From: a bacterium
GTDB taxonomy: Bacteria > Margulisbacteria > Marinamargulisbacteria > JABIPA01
Assembly (NCBI GenBank): GCA_018698675.1
Contig: JABIPA010000001.1
Coordinates: 1-51,426 of the forward strand
Direction: 5' to 3'
DNA: 51,426 nt
The position numbers and the translations under genes are program-made. The notes under the pieces are model-generated. The model was given only the letters and a program-made list of their open reading frames with translations, ran no database searches and was not told the origin of the DNA. This document shows positions 17,794 to 29,011 of this stretch, piece after piece. Position 1 is the stretch's first letter. Each line of letters begins with the position of its first letter.

Positions 17794-18493
17794 TTCAATG
17801 AGACCGCTTACTGTTCAACGACATTTTATCAAACATAATCCTGGATCCGTGCTAATTAGTTTTGGTGACACAAAAGTAATTTGTTCAGCTACAATTGAAA
17901 ATTCAGTACCTAGGTTTTTACGTGATTCCGGAAAAGGATGGTTAACTTCCGAATATTCATTACTACCGTCTTCAACATTCCCAAGAGCGCAACGAGAAGC
18001 TCAACGAGGAAAAGTAACTGGAAGAACAACAGAAATTCAACGTTTAATTGGCCGTTCCCTTCGAGCCGTCATCGATTTTGACCTATTAGGAGAACGCACA
18101 ATTTATATTGATGCTGACGTTATTCAAGCTGATGGTGGAACAAGAACAGCTTCTATAACAGGTGGGATGATCGCTCTTTGGGATTGTGTTCAACATTTAA
18201 TGAAATCTGGCGACTTAAAAAAGAATCCAATTAAGGAATTCCTTTCTGCAGTAAGTGTTGGTCTTGTAAACGGGGACGTTATTTGCGACCTTTGCTACGA
18301 AGAAGACTCTAACGCAGATGTAGACATGAACATCGTAATGACTGAAAGTGGTCGATTTGTAGAAATTCAAGGAACTGCTGAAAAAGATCCATTTTCTGAA
18401 GAACAGTTTGCTGAAATGCTTGCTTCTGCAAAAGGAGCTATTTCTTCTACAATACAAACGATTAAATCGGATATTCTAGAAATAGAAAAATAA
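17780..18493 (+). CDS. rph: Ribonuclease PH
   Basis: RNase PH is a phosphate-dependent 3'-5' exoribonuclease that trims tRNA precursors. It has 237 residues. Conserved parts are VLISFGDTKV, the phosphate-binding GRTTEIQRLIGR, QADGGTRTASITG and the catalytic acidic stretch YEEDSNADVDMN. The start at 17780 has GGAG seven bases upstream. The alternative ATG six codons later would remove residues that align with the family's N-terminal basic tail. The family's usual first ten residues (MRPDGRxxxx) are shortened. It overlaps the upstream coiled-coil gene. Confidence 0.95.
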   Translation: MKKNNSMRPLTVQRHFIKHNPGSVLISFGDTKVICSATIENSVPRFLRDSGKGWLTSEYSLLPSSTFPRAQREAQRGKVTGRTTEIQRLIGRSLRAVIDFDLLGERTIYIDADVIQADGGTRTASITGGMIALWDCVQHLMKSGDLKKNPIKEFLSAVSVGLVNGDVICDLCYEEDSNADVDMNIVMTESGRFVEIQGTAEKDPFSEEQFAEMLASAKGAISSTIQTIKSDILEIEK

Positions 18494-18510
18494 TTATTTT
18501 ATAAGCACCC

Positions 18511-18557
18511 GTTCGTATGAGGCCAGAGATATTAAAATATATTGTCCTCATACGAAT
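18511..18557. repeat. Inverted repeat between rph and the JAMM gene
   Basis: Two perfect 11-base arms, TTCGTATGAGG (18512) and CCTCATACGAA (18546), are separated by 23 bases and extended by one G-T pair. The loop is itself AT-rich and partly palindromic. No T-run follows on either strand. It could be the 3' structure of the rph transcript or an operator for the gene at 18618. Confidence 0.55.
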
Positions 18558-18601
18558 AAAATTTCTAATAAATTTATTAGGGTTTAAGCTTTATTTCTCT
18601 G

Positions 18602-18610
18602 TGGCATACT
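18602..18610 (+). promoter_or_regulatory. Extended -10 promoter, leaderless type, of the JAMM gene
   Basis: TGG followed by CATACT gives an extended -10 pattern that ends seven bases before the ATG at 18618. No convincing -35 and no Shine-Dalgarno sequence are present. Confidence 0.35.
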
Positions 18611-18617
18611 AATAGCA

Positions 18618-19202
18618 ATGGCTAAACAATTTAGAATTACTCAACGTCATTATGACATCATAATTAAACAAGCTCGAGATAACTTACCTCAAGAAAGTGG
18701 TGGGTTTTTGGGTGGGAAAGACGGCCTCATTCAAGCAATTCTTCCAAATTTCAATATGTTCGAAGGGAATCGTACTGATACATTTGGACTAACTCAAGAG
18801 GACATGATCCGTGCTCACGAATTTTTTAAAAAGCATAACTTGACCTTTTATGGTGTCTATCACACACATCCAAATGGGATTCCATTTCCTTCAGCTGCCG
18901 ATTTAAAAACAAACCAAAAGCATCATTTTATTGTTGGAATGAAAAATCCAGACAAGCCAATTTTCAATGCTTTTGTTTGCAAGGGAATGAACTATACACA
19001 AATTCCTCTCAAAATTGTTGATATGAAAGGTCTTAATATTAAAGATATTCATGGGAATAACGTTCCTACTTCTTTAGACAGAATGGTTACAGAACATTCT
19101 CAAATCGACTCAGTTATTTCAAATATTGTAAATCAAAAAGAAAATAAATATGAAAAATTGGATGGACCAAATCTAAATTCAGATTTTTCGGCACTTGCTT
19201 GA
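18618..19202 (+). CDS. JAMM/MPN+ metalloprotease-like protein
   Basis: This is a 194-residue protein with a complete JAMM zinc-protease motif: Glu26 in ESGG, then His82-x-His84-Pro, seven residues, Ser92-x-x-Asp95. Family members include eukaryotic deubiquitinases and bacterial Mec, which cleaves a peptide from the sulfur carrier CysO. That is family knowledge; the substrate here is unknown. The catalytic domain ends near residue 130 and is followed by about 60 residues without clear similarity. No ThiS/MoaD-like or cysteine-synthase gene is near. It follows rph after a 124-base gap with its own promoter candidate. Confidence 0.82.
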   Translation: MAKQFRITQRHYDIIIKQARDNLPQESGGFLGGKDGLIQAILPNFNMFEGNRTDTFGLTQEDMIRAHEFFKKHNLTFYGVYHTHPNGIPFPSAADLKTNQKHHFIVGMKNPDKPIFNAFVCKGMNYTQIPLKIVDMKGLNIKDIHGNNVPTSLDRMVTEHSQIDSVISNIVNQKENKYEKLDGPNLNSDFSALA

Positions 19203-19284
19203 CGGCCAATCTAATAATCTAGAATTAAACTGAGTAGATACTAAAAGATGCAATTGTCTATTACTGATCTGCAAATAAAAGAGC

Positions 19285-20184
19285 CTATTTTTTTCCTAAA
19301 ATACCCTTCAAATAATGATATTCTTTTAAAAACCAAAATGAAAAATTACGTTTTAATGTTACCGTTGAATTAGACCAATGTTCCTTGATGCGATTATATA
19401 TACGGCCTTCCGGAAAAATTTTATTAAATACCCAAATTGACAATGGGTTTAGCCCTAAAAACCATTTAAGCTCAGGATGCTTCCTTAGTAAAATTCTAGC
19501 AGAATCACCTTTATCGACATTTCTATCAACTTCTTCTTCTTTAGATATTACGTGATAATGATAATTAATCGCGCCTTTCAAATACCGAAGTGGAATATTT
19601 TTTTGGAATAATCGATACCCCATTTCAATATCTTCCCACCCATAGTTTTGAAAATCCATATCGAATCCGTTTACGGATAAAAATAGTTCTTTTGGAAACG
19701 AAATATTTCCTGTCAAAAAATAATACCATCCAAGAGACTTCTTATCAGGGTAATTTCTGGTGATGTATGGATATATTTTTTTTGTTTCAGGTGGCCAATG
19801 GTACTCGGTCATATTATAAGTAACGCCTTCAAAACAAGTAGGATCACTTGTTTCTAAATGTGCATCGTAATGCGTTTTTATAAAATCTCTATCAGCAATC
19901 ATATCTGCATCAGTAATTATTATGTATTTTCCATTTGCTTCCCTTACCCCACGGTTTCGAGCCCCAGACTTACCTTCGTTCTTTTGAACAATAGGGCGAT
20001 ATCCACAATCAGGAGAACATGAATTCATTAATTCTTGAGAGCCATCAGTAGATCCGGAATCAACTACAATAATTTCATAATCAGAGGAAGGCATTGTTTG
20101 ACTGAAAAAAGAATCTAAGACTCTCTTCAATTTATCTTTTTGATTATATGTACCTATAACAACAGAAATTTTAATCGAATTCAT
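19285..20184 (-). CDS. Glycosyltransferase family 2
   Basis: This 299-residue GT-A fold glycosyltransferase has the N-terminal pattern ISVVIGTYNQ, DSGSTDGS, a DAD metal-binding motif at 92-94 and a C-terminal WED at 183-185. The last is the galactosyltransferase-type acceptor/catalytic motif. No transmembrane segment is seen, so it is probably a cytoplasmic or membrane-associated enzyme of surface polysaccharide or glycolipid synthesis. It stands alone on the minus strand between the JAMM gene and uvrB, with no sugar-nucleotide genes nearby. Donor and acceptor cannot be told from the sequence. No clear Shine-Dalgarno sequence precedes it. Confidence 0.88.
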   Translation of the reverse strand: MNSIKISVVIGTYNQKDKLKRVLDSFFSQTMPSSDYEIIVVDSGSTDGSQELMNSCSPDCGYRPIVQKNEGKSGARNRGVREANGKYIIITDADMIADRDFIKTHYDAHLETSDPTCFEGVTYNMTEYHWPPETKKIYPYITRNYPDKKSLGWYYFLTGNISFPKELFLSVNGFDMDFQNYGWEDIEMGYRLFQKNIPLRYLKGAINYHYHVISKEEEVDRNVDKGDSARILLRKHPELKWFLGLNPLSIWVFNKIFPEGRIYNRIKEHWSNSTVTLKRNFSFWFLKEYHYLKGILGKK

Positions 20185-20286
20185 ATTAACTACCCGTTTT
20201 ATTTAATTGAAGGCCATCTTATAGCGCCTCACGATATTATGTTCTATAAGCAAATTAATCTCAACTCAATTAATCAAGAAAATAAA

Positions 20287-20315
20287 TTAAATAAATCTAT
20301 GTCTTCCTATATACT
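20287..20315 (+). promoter_or_regulatory. Leaderless-type promoter of uvrB
   Basis: TATACT (20310-20315) ends six bases before the uvrB ATG. A poor -35 (TTAAAT) lies 17 bases upstream. No Shine-Dalgarno sequence is present and no LexA-like operator was recognised. Confidence 0.42.
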
Positions 20316-20321
20316 ACTTCC

Positions 20322-22283
20322 ATGGATTTTAAAATTAAAACAGAGTTCAAACCATCAGGAGATCAACCCAAAGCAATAGACGAACTTGTAGACGGTCTTA
20401 ATAAAAACGTAGAATTTCAAACGTTACTTGGAGTTACAGGTTCAGGAAAAACATTTACTATGGCAAATGTTATCGAAAAAGTGAATCGACCTACCCTCGT
20501 GATTGCCCACAATAAAACGCTTGCAGCACAGCTTTGCGCAGAATTTCAAGAATTTTTCCCAGACAATGCGGTTGAATATTTTGTATCTTACTACGACTAC
20601 TATCAACCTGAAGCTTATATTCCCTCTAGAGACGTTTATATAGAAAAAGAAGCTGATATCAATGAGGAGATAGAAAGACTTCGACACAAAGCAACTCAAT
20701 CACTTTTAACACGAAAAGACGTTATTATTGTAGCTTCCGTTTCCTGCATTTATGGACTCGGCCTGCCCGAAGACTATGCCTCTGGAATAATTTCTCTTGA
20801 AGTCGGACAAGAAATAAACAGAAAGTCACTTTTAATGGCATTAAATAAGGTTCAATTTGTTAGAAATGACACAGAGCTAACGAGAGGAAAATATAGAGTT
20901 CGTGGTGATATTATCGATGTTTACCCGTCCTCAGGAGAGTCACTTATTCGCCTTGAGTTCTTTGGAGACGAAATAGAAAAAATAACGGATATTCATCCAA
21001 TCGACGGTACCGTTTTGGAAACATTAACCTCTACTCAAATATTTCCTGCTACTCACTATGTAATAGACAGAGACATGATAGTTCCTATGAAAGAAATAAA
21101 AAAAGAACTTGAAGAACAAGTAAAATGGTTAACGGATAACAATAAACCTTTGGAAGCGCATCGAATAGAACAACGTACTCGATTTGATTTAGAAATGATG
21201 AGAGAGGTAGGCTATTGTAAAGGTATCGAAAACTACTCTCGCCATCTCGCCGGTAGAAAAGAAGGTGAGCCATCTGGCGTCCTTATGGACTTTTTCCCAG
21301 ACGATTTTTTAACGGTTATAGATGAATCTCATGCTACGCTTCCTCAAATAAGAGGGATGTACAATGGCGACAGAGCCCGAAAAGGAACGCTTGTCGACTT
21401 TGGATTTAGACTCCCTTCTGCTAAGGATAACCGCCCACTAAAATTTGACGAATTTGAGTTGAAAAGAGGACAGGTCATTTATGTCTCTGCCACTCCAGGA
21501 CCGTATGAACTTGAAATGTCGGAAGGAGTTGTTGTTGAACAAATTATTCGACCAACAGGATTATTAGATCCCCACATAGAAGTTAGACCCACAGAGTATC
21601 AAATCGATAACATCCTTCACGAAATTCATGGGCGTGTCAAAAAAAATGAACGCGTGTTAATTACTGCTTTGACAAAAAAATCGTCAGAAGAATTAACAGA
21701 CTATCTCAAGGAAAAAGGAATAAAAGTTCAGTATCTCCACTCCGACATTAAAGCGCTCGAAAGGGTTGATATTTTACATGCCCTAAGAGCTGGAAAATTT
21801 GATGTTTTAGTTGGAGTTAACCTTCTTCGAGAAGGCTTAGATTTACCAGAAGTTTCGTTAGTTGCAATTTTAGATGCTGACAAAGAAGGGTTCTTGAGAA
21901 ATGAACGATCTCTAATTCAAACCATAGGACGGGCTGCCAGAAATAGCGAAGGGAAAGTCCTACTCTACGCAAATAAAACAACTGACTCAATGAAAAAAGC
22001 TATTGATGAAACAAATCGGCGTAGAAAAATTCAGGATGAACACAACAAAACCCATGGTATTGAACCAACAACTATAATTAAAAAATTAACAGATATCAGA
22101 GAAGAAGCTAGAGAGTCACTGAAAAAAGTGAATAAAATATCAACTACCCATAGTCCAAAAGACTTGTCCAAAATTCTTTCTCAACTTAGAAAAGACATGA
22201 AAAATGCCGCGAAAAATCTTGAGTTTGAATTGGCAGCGGTGTTACGAGACCAAATTGAAGAACTTTCCAATACTAAGATATAA
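20322..22283 (+). CDS. uvrB: Excinuclease ABC subunit B
   Basis: UvrB is the damage-verification helicase-like subunit of nucleotide excision repair. It is loaded by UvrA and recruits UvrC. It has 653 residues, normal size. Walker A GVTGSGKT is at residues 37-44. The beta-hairpin stretch ([12 protein letters not shown]) that clamps one DNA strand is intact. Helicase motifs V and VI ([21 protein letters not shown]) and the C-terminal UVR motif for UvrC contact (near residues 615-650) are also present. A UvrD-type helicase gene follows directly; UvrD is the enzyme that releases UvrC and the excised oligomer in E. coli. Confidence 0.98.
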   Translation: MDFKIKTEFKPSGDQPKAIDELVDGLNKNVEFQTLLGVTGSGKTFTMANVIEKVNRPTLVIAHNKTLAAQLCAEFQEFFPDNAVEYFVSYYDYYQPEAYIPSRDVYIEKEADINEEIERLRHKATQSLLTRKDVIIVASVSCIYGLGLPEDYASGIISLEVGQEINRKSLLMALNKVQFVRNDTELTRGKYRVRGDIIDVYPSSGESLIRLEFFGDEIEKITDIHPIDGTVLETLTSTQIFPATHYVIDRDMIVPMKEIKKELEEQVKWLTDNNKPLEAHRIEQRTRFDLEMMREVGYCKGIENYSRHLAGRKEGEPSGVLMDFFPDDFLTVIDESHATLPQIRGMYNGDRARKGTLVDFGFRLPSAKDNRPLKFDEFELKRGQVIYVSATPGPYELEMSEGVVVEQIIRPTGLLDPHIEVRPTEYQIDNILHEIHGRVKKNERVLITALTKKSSEELTDYLKEKGIKVQYLHSDIKALERVDILHALRAGKFDVLVGVNLLREGLDLPEVSLVAILDADKEGFLRNERSLIQTIGRAARNSEGKVLLYANKTTDSMKKAIDETNRRRKIQDEHNKTHGIEPTTIIKKLTDIREEARESLKKVNKISTTHSPKDLSKILSQLRKDMKNAAKNLEFELAAVLRDQIEELSNTKI

Positions 22284-22295
22284 ACTCGCTTAGTC

Positions 22296-22324
22296 TAGAC
22301 GCCACGAAAGTAAGATAAGATAAT
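22296..22324 (+). promoter_or_regulatory. Leaderless-type promoter of the UvrD/PcrA gene
   Basis: TAGACG (22296) and GATAAT (22319) are spaced by 17 bases, and the -10 ends seven bases before the ATG at 22332. It lies in the 48-base gap after uvrB, so the helicase gene may be transcribed both with uvrB and alone. Confidence 0.45.
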
Positions 22325-22331
22325 ATTTTCA

Positions 22332-24473
22332 ATGAAAAAATTTATTCTAAAACAATCGCCTTCTTCATTAAGACAAATTTCTGCGCTTACTGAGACATTA
22401 AACCAAAGTCAAAAAGAAGCAGTTCTTCATCTTGGATCTCCTTTGTTAATAATTGCTGGGGCCGGATCTGGTAAAACAAAAACTCTTGTACATCGCGTCG
22501 CGAAACTTGTTTTAGACGGAATCGCTCCCGAACAAATACTTCTACTTACATTTACCCGAAAAGCGGCTAACGAAATGACAAAAAGAGCGACGACACTATT
22601 AGACCAAAGGTGTCGAAGTATTAAAGGAGGAACGTTCCATGCGTTCGCACAATCGATATTAAAAGAACACGCTCCAAAATTAGGATTCAGTACCCAATTC
22701 ACAATTGCTGACAGAGGCGATTCAGAAGATATTCTTAGTCTCATAAGAAAAAACCTTGGCCTCAATAAACTTGATAAACGATTTCCTCAGAAAAAAGCGC
22801 TCTCGTCTATTATTGGAAAAGCAAGAAACACAGCTACGCCTATATCTGCCATCTTAAATAGGGACTATCCTCAGTTTTCAGTCTATGAACGAGAAATTGA
22901 GAACATCATGCACCAATACGCATCTCAAAAAAAAATAATGAATGTCATGGATTACGATGATTTACTTTTACTTCTATTAGAACTTCTTAAAACGAATGAA
23001 GAAACCGCCAAGTATTATCAGCAAACATTCAAGCATATACTCGTTGATGAATATCAAGATACAAACTCCATTCAGGCAAGTATTGTTCAATATCTAGCAG
23101 GATCTAACCCAAACATTACTGTCGTTGGCGATGATTGCCAAAGTATTTATTCCTTCCGCGGTGCAAATTTTAAAAATATTATTTCGTTTCCGGAGCTATT
23201 TCCCAATACCAAAATTATAAAGCTAGAAGAAAACTACCGTACGATTCAACCTATTCTTAACCTTACTAACGCAGTAATTGGTCAAGCTCGAGAAAAATAT
23301 GACAAGTCATTATTTTCATCTAAAACATTGGGCGAAAAACCAGCATATATAGAAACAAAATCTGAAAATGAACAATCTCAATTTGTTTGTCAAAAAATAT
23401 TGGAATTAAGGGAAAATGGGACAGAATTAAAAGAAATATCCGTATTAGTTCGGTCGGGGTGGCAATCTAACGACCTTGAAATAGAACTAAAGGCCCACAA
23501 CATTCCGTTTGTAAAATATGGTGGATTTAAATTTGTTGAAACTGCCCATGTTAAAGACGTGGTTTCCTATTTAAAATTAGCGTTCAATCCGTTAGACCAA
23601 CTTAGTTGGCGTCGGGTCCTATCATTAATTGACGGAATTGGTCCTAAAACGATTACAACGATTATTGGTGAAATCAACAAGAACCTTCACGCCCCAACTT
23701 CTGCTTTAAAACCATTTTCAAAAAAGAAATACTTTAAGGAGTTAACCGCTCTCATCTATCTCATATTTTCACCTAATGGACATGATCGGACAGCCGAAGA
23801 ATGGATGACCTCCGTTTTAGAGTTTTATCGCCCTATTTTTCAGCTTCAATACGACGACTACACGAAACGAAAAAACGACTTGGACTCACTTGAAACAATT
23901 TCATCCCGATTTCCTACTTTAGAAAAATTTCTAACTGACTTAAGTTTGGATCCTCCCGATTCCAGTCAAACCGAAAGTTTACCAGAATCACAAGATGACG
24001 AGAAAATAACGATATCGACAATTCACTCGGCAAAAGGGTTAGAATGGACCTGCGTTTTTGTATTATCCCTAATAGATGGATACCTTCCTTCTTTTCAGTC
24101 CCTTGGGGACATTAATCAAATTGAAGAAGAACGTCGACTCCTGTATGTCGCATTAACTCGTGCTAAAGATCATTTATTTTTAATGAAACCCCATATAGAT
24201 ACCCATAAAGGCGGTTATTACGCGTATCAAGGCATGCAATTCTCAAAACTATCTCGATTTTTAGACCGCGACGACTACAAAGACATTTTGATGGAACGGT
24301 GGTCCCTCACTACGGAAGACCAAGACCCTTTTGATGGAATGGACGCAAATACCCACGCCCACCCAACTGAAATAATTGATTTTGACCAAGAACATGATGG
24401 CAACAATGAGCAAATAAAACAGACATTCCCAAAATCTAAACCGAGCCAAGGCAAAAAAAAGTATTTTTTTTAA
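22332..24473 (+). CDS. UvrD/PcrA-type DNA helicase
   Basis: This is a superfamily 1A 3'-5' DNA helicase of 713 residues. Walker A GAGSGKT is at 43-49. The DEYQDTN box, GDDCQSIYSFRGA and the C-terminal motif VALTRAK are all present. The arrangement fits UvrD, PcrA or Rep; the very close linkage to uvrB favours a repair role. The C-terminal 60 residues are acidic and poorly conserved, ending in a Lys-rich tail. The start has no Shine-Dalgarno sequence; a -10 hexamer seven bases upstream suggests a leaderless mRNA. The first 25 residues before the Q motif are somewhat longer than usual. Confidence 0.95.
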   Translation: MKKFILKQSPSSLRQISALTETLNQSQKEAVLHLGSPLLIIAGAGSGKTKTLVHRVAKLVLDGIAPEQILLLTFTRKAANEMTKRATTLLDQRCRSIKGGTFHAFAQSILKEHAPKLGFSTQFTIADRGDSEDILSLIRKNLGLNKLDKRFPQKKALSSIIGKARNTATPISAILNRDYPQFSVYEREIENIMHQYASQKKIMNVMDYDDLLLLLLELLKTNEETAKYYQQTFKHILVDEYQDTNSIQASIVQYLAGSNPNITVVGDDCQSIYSFRGANFKNIISFPELFPNTKIIKLEENYRTIQPILNLTNAVIGQAREKYDKSLFSSKTLGEKPAYIETKSENEQSQFVCQKILELRENGTELKEISVLVRSGWQSNDLEIELKAHNIPFVKYGGFKFVETAHVKDVVSYLKLAFNPLDQLSWRRVLSLIDGIGPKTITTIIGEINKNLHAPTSALKPFSKKKYFKELTALIYLIFSPNGHDRTAEEWMTSVLEFYRPIFQLQYDDYTKRKNDLDSLETISSRFPTLEKFLTDLSLDPPDSSQTESLPESQDDEKITISTIHSAKGLEWTCVFVLSLIDGYLPSFQSLGDINQIEEERRLLYVALTRAKDHLFLMKPHIDTHKGGYYAYQGMQFSKLSRFLDRDDYKDILMERWSLTTEDQDPFDGMDANTHAHPTEIIDFDQEHDGNNEQIKQTFPKSKPSQGKKKYFF

Positions 24474-24488
24474 AAAGGAGCAATGTAA

Positions 24489-25175
24489 ATGTTAGGAATT
24501 TTAGGTGGAATGGGGCCCCAAGCAACACAGTTTTTTTACCAGAAGATAATCGATTTAACTCCTGCGACATCGGATCAAGATCATATTCCAACACTAATTC
24601 TTTCTGACCCATCTTTACCAGATCGAACATCAGCAATTCTCTCGAATGAAACGGATGAGGTTGGAAACTTATTAATTAAAAACGCAAAAAAACTAGAGAA
24701 TGCAGGAGCTACCGTTATTGTTATGCCATGTAATACCGCTCACTACTGGGCACACTCTATTCAGAAAGAACTTAATGTACCGTTTATCAACATGATTGAA
24801 CTCCTTGCCTCCCACATAAAGCAAAAATATATAGGAAAAAAAATCGGATTATTTTCAACTGTCGGGACCTCCAAATCTGAGATTTATCAAAAAATATTTA
24901 GAGTCCATGATCTAAACGTATTATCTCCACATGCCATTACTCAGGAAAAAACGTCCCAAATAATAAAAGATATAAAAGCAGGTCACTCTCTACCCCCATT
25001 ATCTAGAAAAATAGAATTTGAAATTGAACGTTGGCAACATGAAGATAATATAAAATGTTTCATTTTAGGATGCACTGAACTTCCGTTGCTGTTTAACGAC
25101 TTTTCACCGGATTACGTGATCGATCCAATGGAAATTCTAGCAAAACATGTCGTCAAAAAATTGTTTAAACTATAG
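24489..25175 (+). CDS. Aspartate/glutamate racemase family protein
   Basis: This 228-residue cofactor-independent amino-acid racemase starts with the family signature GILGGMGPQAT. It has the two catalytic cysteines of a two-base mechanism, Cys81 in MPCNTAH and Cys195 in LGCTEL. Sequence features match the aspartate racemase (YgeA/RacD) branch more than glutamate racemase MurI. The product would be D-aspartate or another D-amino acid, perhaps for peptidoglycan; this is inference. A strong AAGGAG lies nine bases before the ATG. It starts 15 bases after the helicase gene. Confidence 0.9.
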   Translation: MLGILGGMGPQATQFFYQKIIDLTPATSDQDHIPTLILSDPSLPDRTSAILSNETDEVGNLLIKNAKKLENAGATVIVMPCNTAHYWAHSIQKELNVPFINMIELLASHIKQKYIGKKIGLFSTVGTSKSEIYQKIFRVHDLNVLSPHAITQEKTSQIIKDIKAGHSLPPLSRKIEFEIERWQHEDNIKCFILGCTELPLLFNDFSPDYVIDPMEILAKHVVKKLFKL

Positions 25176-25290
25176 ACCACATCGAACTACTAAAAAATAT
25201 TTCAGTTTGGTTTTTGAGCTTCGTCCGGCATATATCAACATGTAAACCAAGCACAAGAATCAAAATGGTATATTTTAGGGTAGTTCAGGA

Positions 25291-26827
<1,537 letters not shown>

Positions 26828-26837
26828 CTATTTCTAA

Positions 26838-27752
26838 TTATTTATCAAATGAGGGGTAAGAACCAAAAAACTTAAAAAAGGATGATTTTTTCTTAACCTC
26901 TTCCAACGAGTTACAAACTATATTATCTTCAATATGCCCCTCGAAATCAATAAAAAAAACATACTCCCCAACAATATTTTTTATCGGACGAGACGTAATT
27001 TTCGTCAAGTTAATAGACTTATCCGCAAATATTTTTAAAACGTGATACAGTCCTCCAGGACTATCCTTTTTTATTGAAAAAGCGAATGACGATTTATCTC
27101 GCCCCGTCATTTTATCCCCTTTTCTCCCTAAAACGAACCACCTTGTTGTATTGTTATCATAGTCATTAATTTGATGAGAAAGAACTTTTAATCCATAACT
27201 ATTAGCTAACTTAGCATCTCCTATTGCAGCGAAAACTGGTAAGGTAGCACCAATTTTCTTTTTTAAACTTGTAAGGTCTTTCAATTTAGTAGGATCACTT
27301 AAGTATTGAGCACCAGCTCCAGTAGATTCAACTAAGGTATGTTTCGCATTTGGGCAATTGTCTCTTAAGAACTGACTACTTTGTGCCAATGGTTGAGGAT
27401 GAGAAATTACATCGGTTATTCTATCCAAGGGCACATTTTCTCTGCACAATAGACTCGTCTCTATTTTCATATAGACTTCGTCCACAATATTAAATTCTTG
27501 ATCTGAATACTTAATTAGCCCGTCTAGACTCTCCCCAATGTTGCCATTTACGGAATTTTCAATTGGCACAAAAACATAATCGAGCTCTTGGGTAATACCG
27601 TTATCTTTATCGTTTAAAAAAAACGAATCAAATAACCCGATAATTGTGGACACGGGAATTAATTGACTATCTATGTCCCGTTTTCCCACATAGTGATTGA
27701 GCGCCGTATAAGAGTATGTTCCGACAGGCCCTAAGTACCCAAAAGCCGTCAT
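26838..27752 (-). CDS. pheA: Prephenate dehydratase
   Basis: It converts prephenate to phenylpyruvate in phenylalanine synthesis. It has 304 residues, so it is the monofunctional form without chorismate mutase. The N-terminal [12 protein letters not shown] and [14 protein letters not shown] are typical. The catalytic TRF motif appears as Thr203-Arg204-Trp205. A C-terminal ACT domain (about 220-300) with SRP (residues in TSRP) forms the phenylalanine feedback site. It overlaps glyA by four bases (ATGA), so translation is coupled. Confidence 0.95.
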   Translation of the reverse strand: MTAFGYLGPVGTYSYTALNHYVGKRDIDSQLIPVSTIIGLFDSFFLNDKDNGITQELDYVFVPIENSVNGNIGESLDGLIKYSDQEFNIVDEVYMKIETSLLCRENVPLDRITDVISHPQPLAQSSQFLRDNCPNAKHTLVESTGAGAQYLSDPTKLKDLTSLKKKIGATLPVFAAIGDAKLANSYGLKVLSHQINDYDNNTTRWFVLGRKGDKMTGRDKSSFAFSIKKDSPGGLYHVLKIFADKSINLTKITSRPIKNIVGEYVFFIDFEGHIEDNIVCNSLEEVKKKSSFFKFFGSYPSFDK

Positions 27753-29011
27753 AGCTCAGGGTAAAGAGGAAATCTACCAGTTAGTTCCTTTACCGATTTT
27801 TCAATCGATTCACTCACACCGTTGTCTATAACGTCGGCAATCATATTAGCTATTGCAGCAGAATCGGCCTCTTTCATTCCTCTTGCAGTAATCGCTGGCG
27901 TTCCAATTCTAATTCCAGACGTAACAAAAGGACTTCTTGTTTCATTAGGAACCGTATTTTTATTAACCGTAATGCCTACTTCATCAAGTGCATGTTCAGC
28001 TTCTTTTCCAGTAATATTTTTATTTGTTAAATCCACTAATAATAAATGATTGTCTGTTCCACCAGAACAAAGATTGAATCCTCTAGCTATAAACCGTTCT
28101 GCCATGGCTTGAGCATTCTTAATCGTCTGAATTTGTCGTTCCTTAAATTCTTCAGTTTGAACTTCTTTAAAAGATACGGCTTTCGCTGCAATTACATGCA
28201 TAAGCGGACCACCTTGATTTCCAGGAAAAACAGATTTATCTATCGCTTTTTGTAATTCTGCTTTACAAAGGATAACGCCTCCACGAGGACCTCCCAATGT
28301 TTTATGAGTTGTTGTTGTCACTACGTCTGCATATGGAACTGGATTAGGATGTAATCCGGCAGCAACTAAACCCGCAATATGAGCCATATCTACAAATAAA
28401 TAGGCTCCAACTTTCTTTGCAATTTTAGAAAACCGTTCAAAATCAATGATTCTAGGATATGCAGATGCTCCCGCCACAATAATTTTTGGCTTAGATTCGA
28501 TAGCTTTTCTTTCAACTTCATCGTAGTCAATTGTATTCGTATCATCGGTCACACCATAAGATATAACGTTGTAATATTTTCCTGATAAATTTACTGGCGA
28601 ACCATGAGTCAAATGACCTCCATTTGATAAATTCATCCCCATGATTGTATCGCCTGGTTTTACTAACGCAAAGTAAACAGCATTGTTTGCCGATGCTCCA
28701 GAATGTGGTTGAACGTTAGCATGCTCTGCACCAAATATCTTTTTAATACGATCTATAGCCAATTGCTCAACAACATCAACGTGTTCACATCCGCCATAAT
28801 ATCTCTTACTAGGTAATCCCTCTGCATATTTATTAGTAAGCCATGTCCCTTGAGCTTCCATTACAGCCACAGAAGTAAAATTCTCGGATGCAATCAATTC
28901 AATCTTATCTCTTTGACGAACTAGTTCGTCCTCCAATGCCTGAGCGACTTCCTCGTCTTCGGCCCAAACTGCCTTAATTTTCGAATTTTTTGTTACAACG
29001 TTATTTGTCAT
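27749..29011 (-). CDS. glyA: Serine hydroxymethyltransferase
   Basis: This PLP enzyme interconverts serine and glycine and supplies one-carbon units on tetrahydrofolate. It has 420 residues. The PLP lysine is Lys237 in [14 protein letters not shown], where the usual Arg after Leu is Gly. Other marks are [10 protein letters not shown] and [12 protein letters not shown] chose ATG 29011 rather than in-frame upstream ATGs, because AGGAGG lies nine bases before it and the family starts here. It overlaps the end of corC by 11 bases. folP and folK elsewhere in the window feed the same cofactor. Confidence 0.96.
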   Translation of the reverse strand: MTNNVVTKNSKIKAVWAEDEEVAQALEDELVRQRDKIELIASENFTSVAVMEAQGTWLTNKYAEGLPSKRYYGGCEHVDVVEQLAIDRIKKIFGAEHANVQPHSGASANNAVYFALVKPGDTIMGMNLSNGGHLTHGSPVNLSGKYYNVISYGVTDDTNTIDYDEVERKAIESKPKIIVAGASAYPRIIDFERFSKIAKKVGAYLFVDMAHIAGLVAAGLHPNPVPYADVVTTTTHKTLGGPRGGVILCKAELQKAIDKSVFPGNQGGPLMHVIAAKAVSFKEVQTEEFKERQIQTIKNAQAMAERFIARGFNLCSGGTDNHLLLVDLTNKNITGKEAEHALDEVGITVNKNTVPNETRSPFVTSGIRIGTPAITARGMKEADSAAIANMIADVIDNGVSESIEKSVKELTGRFPLYPEL

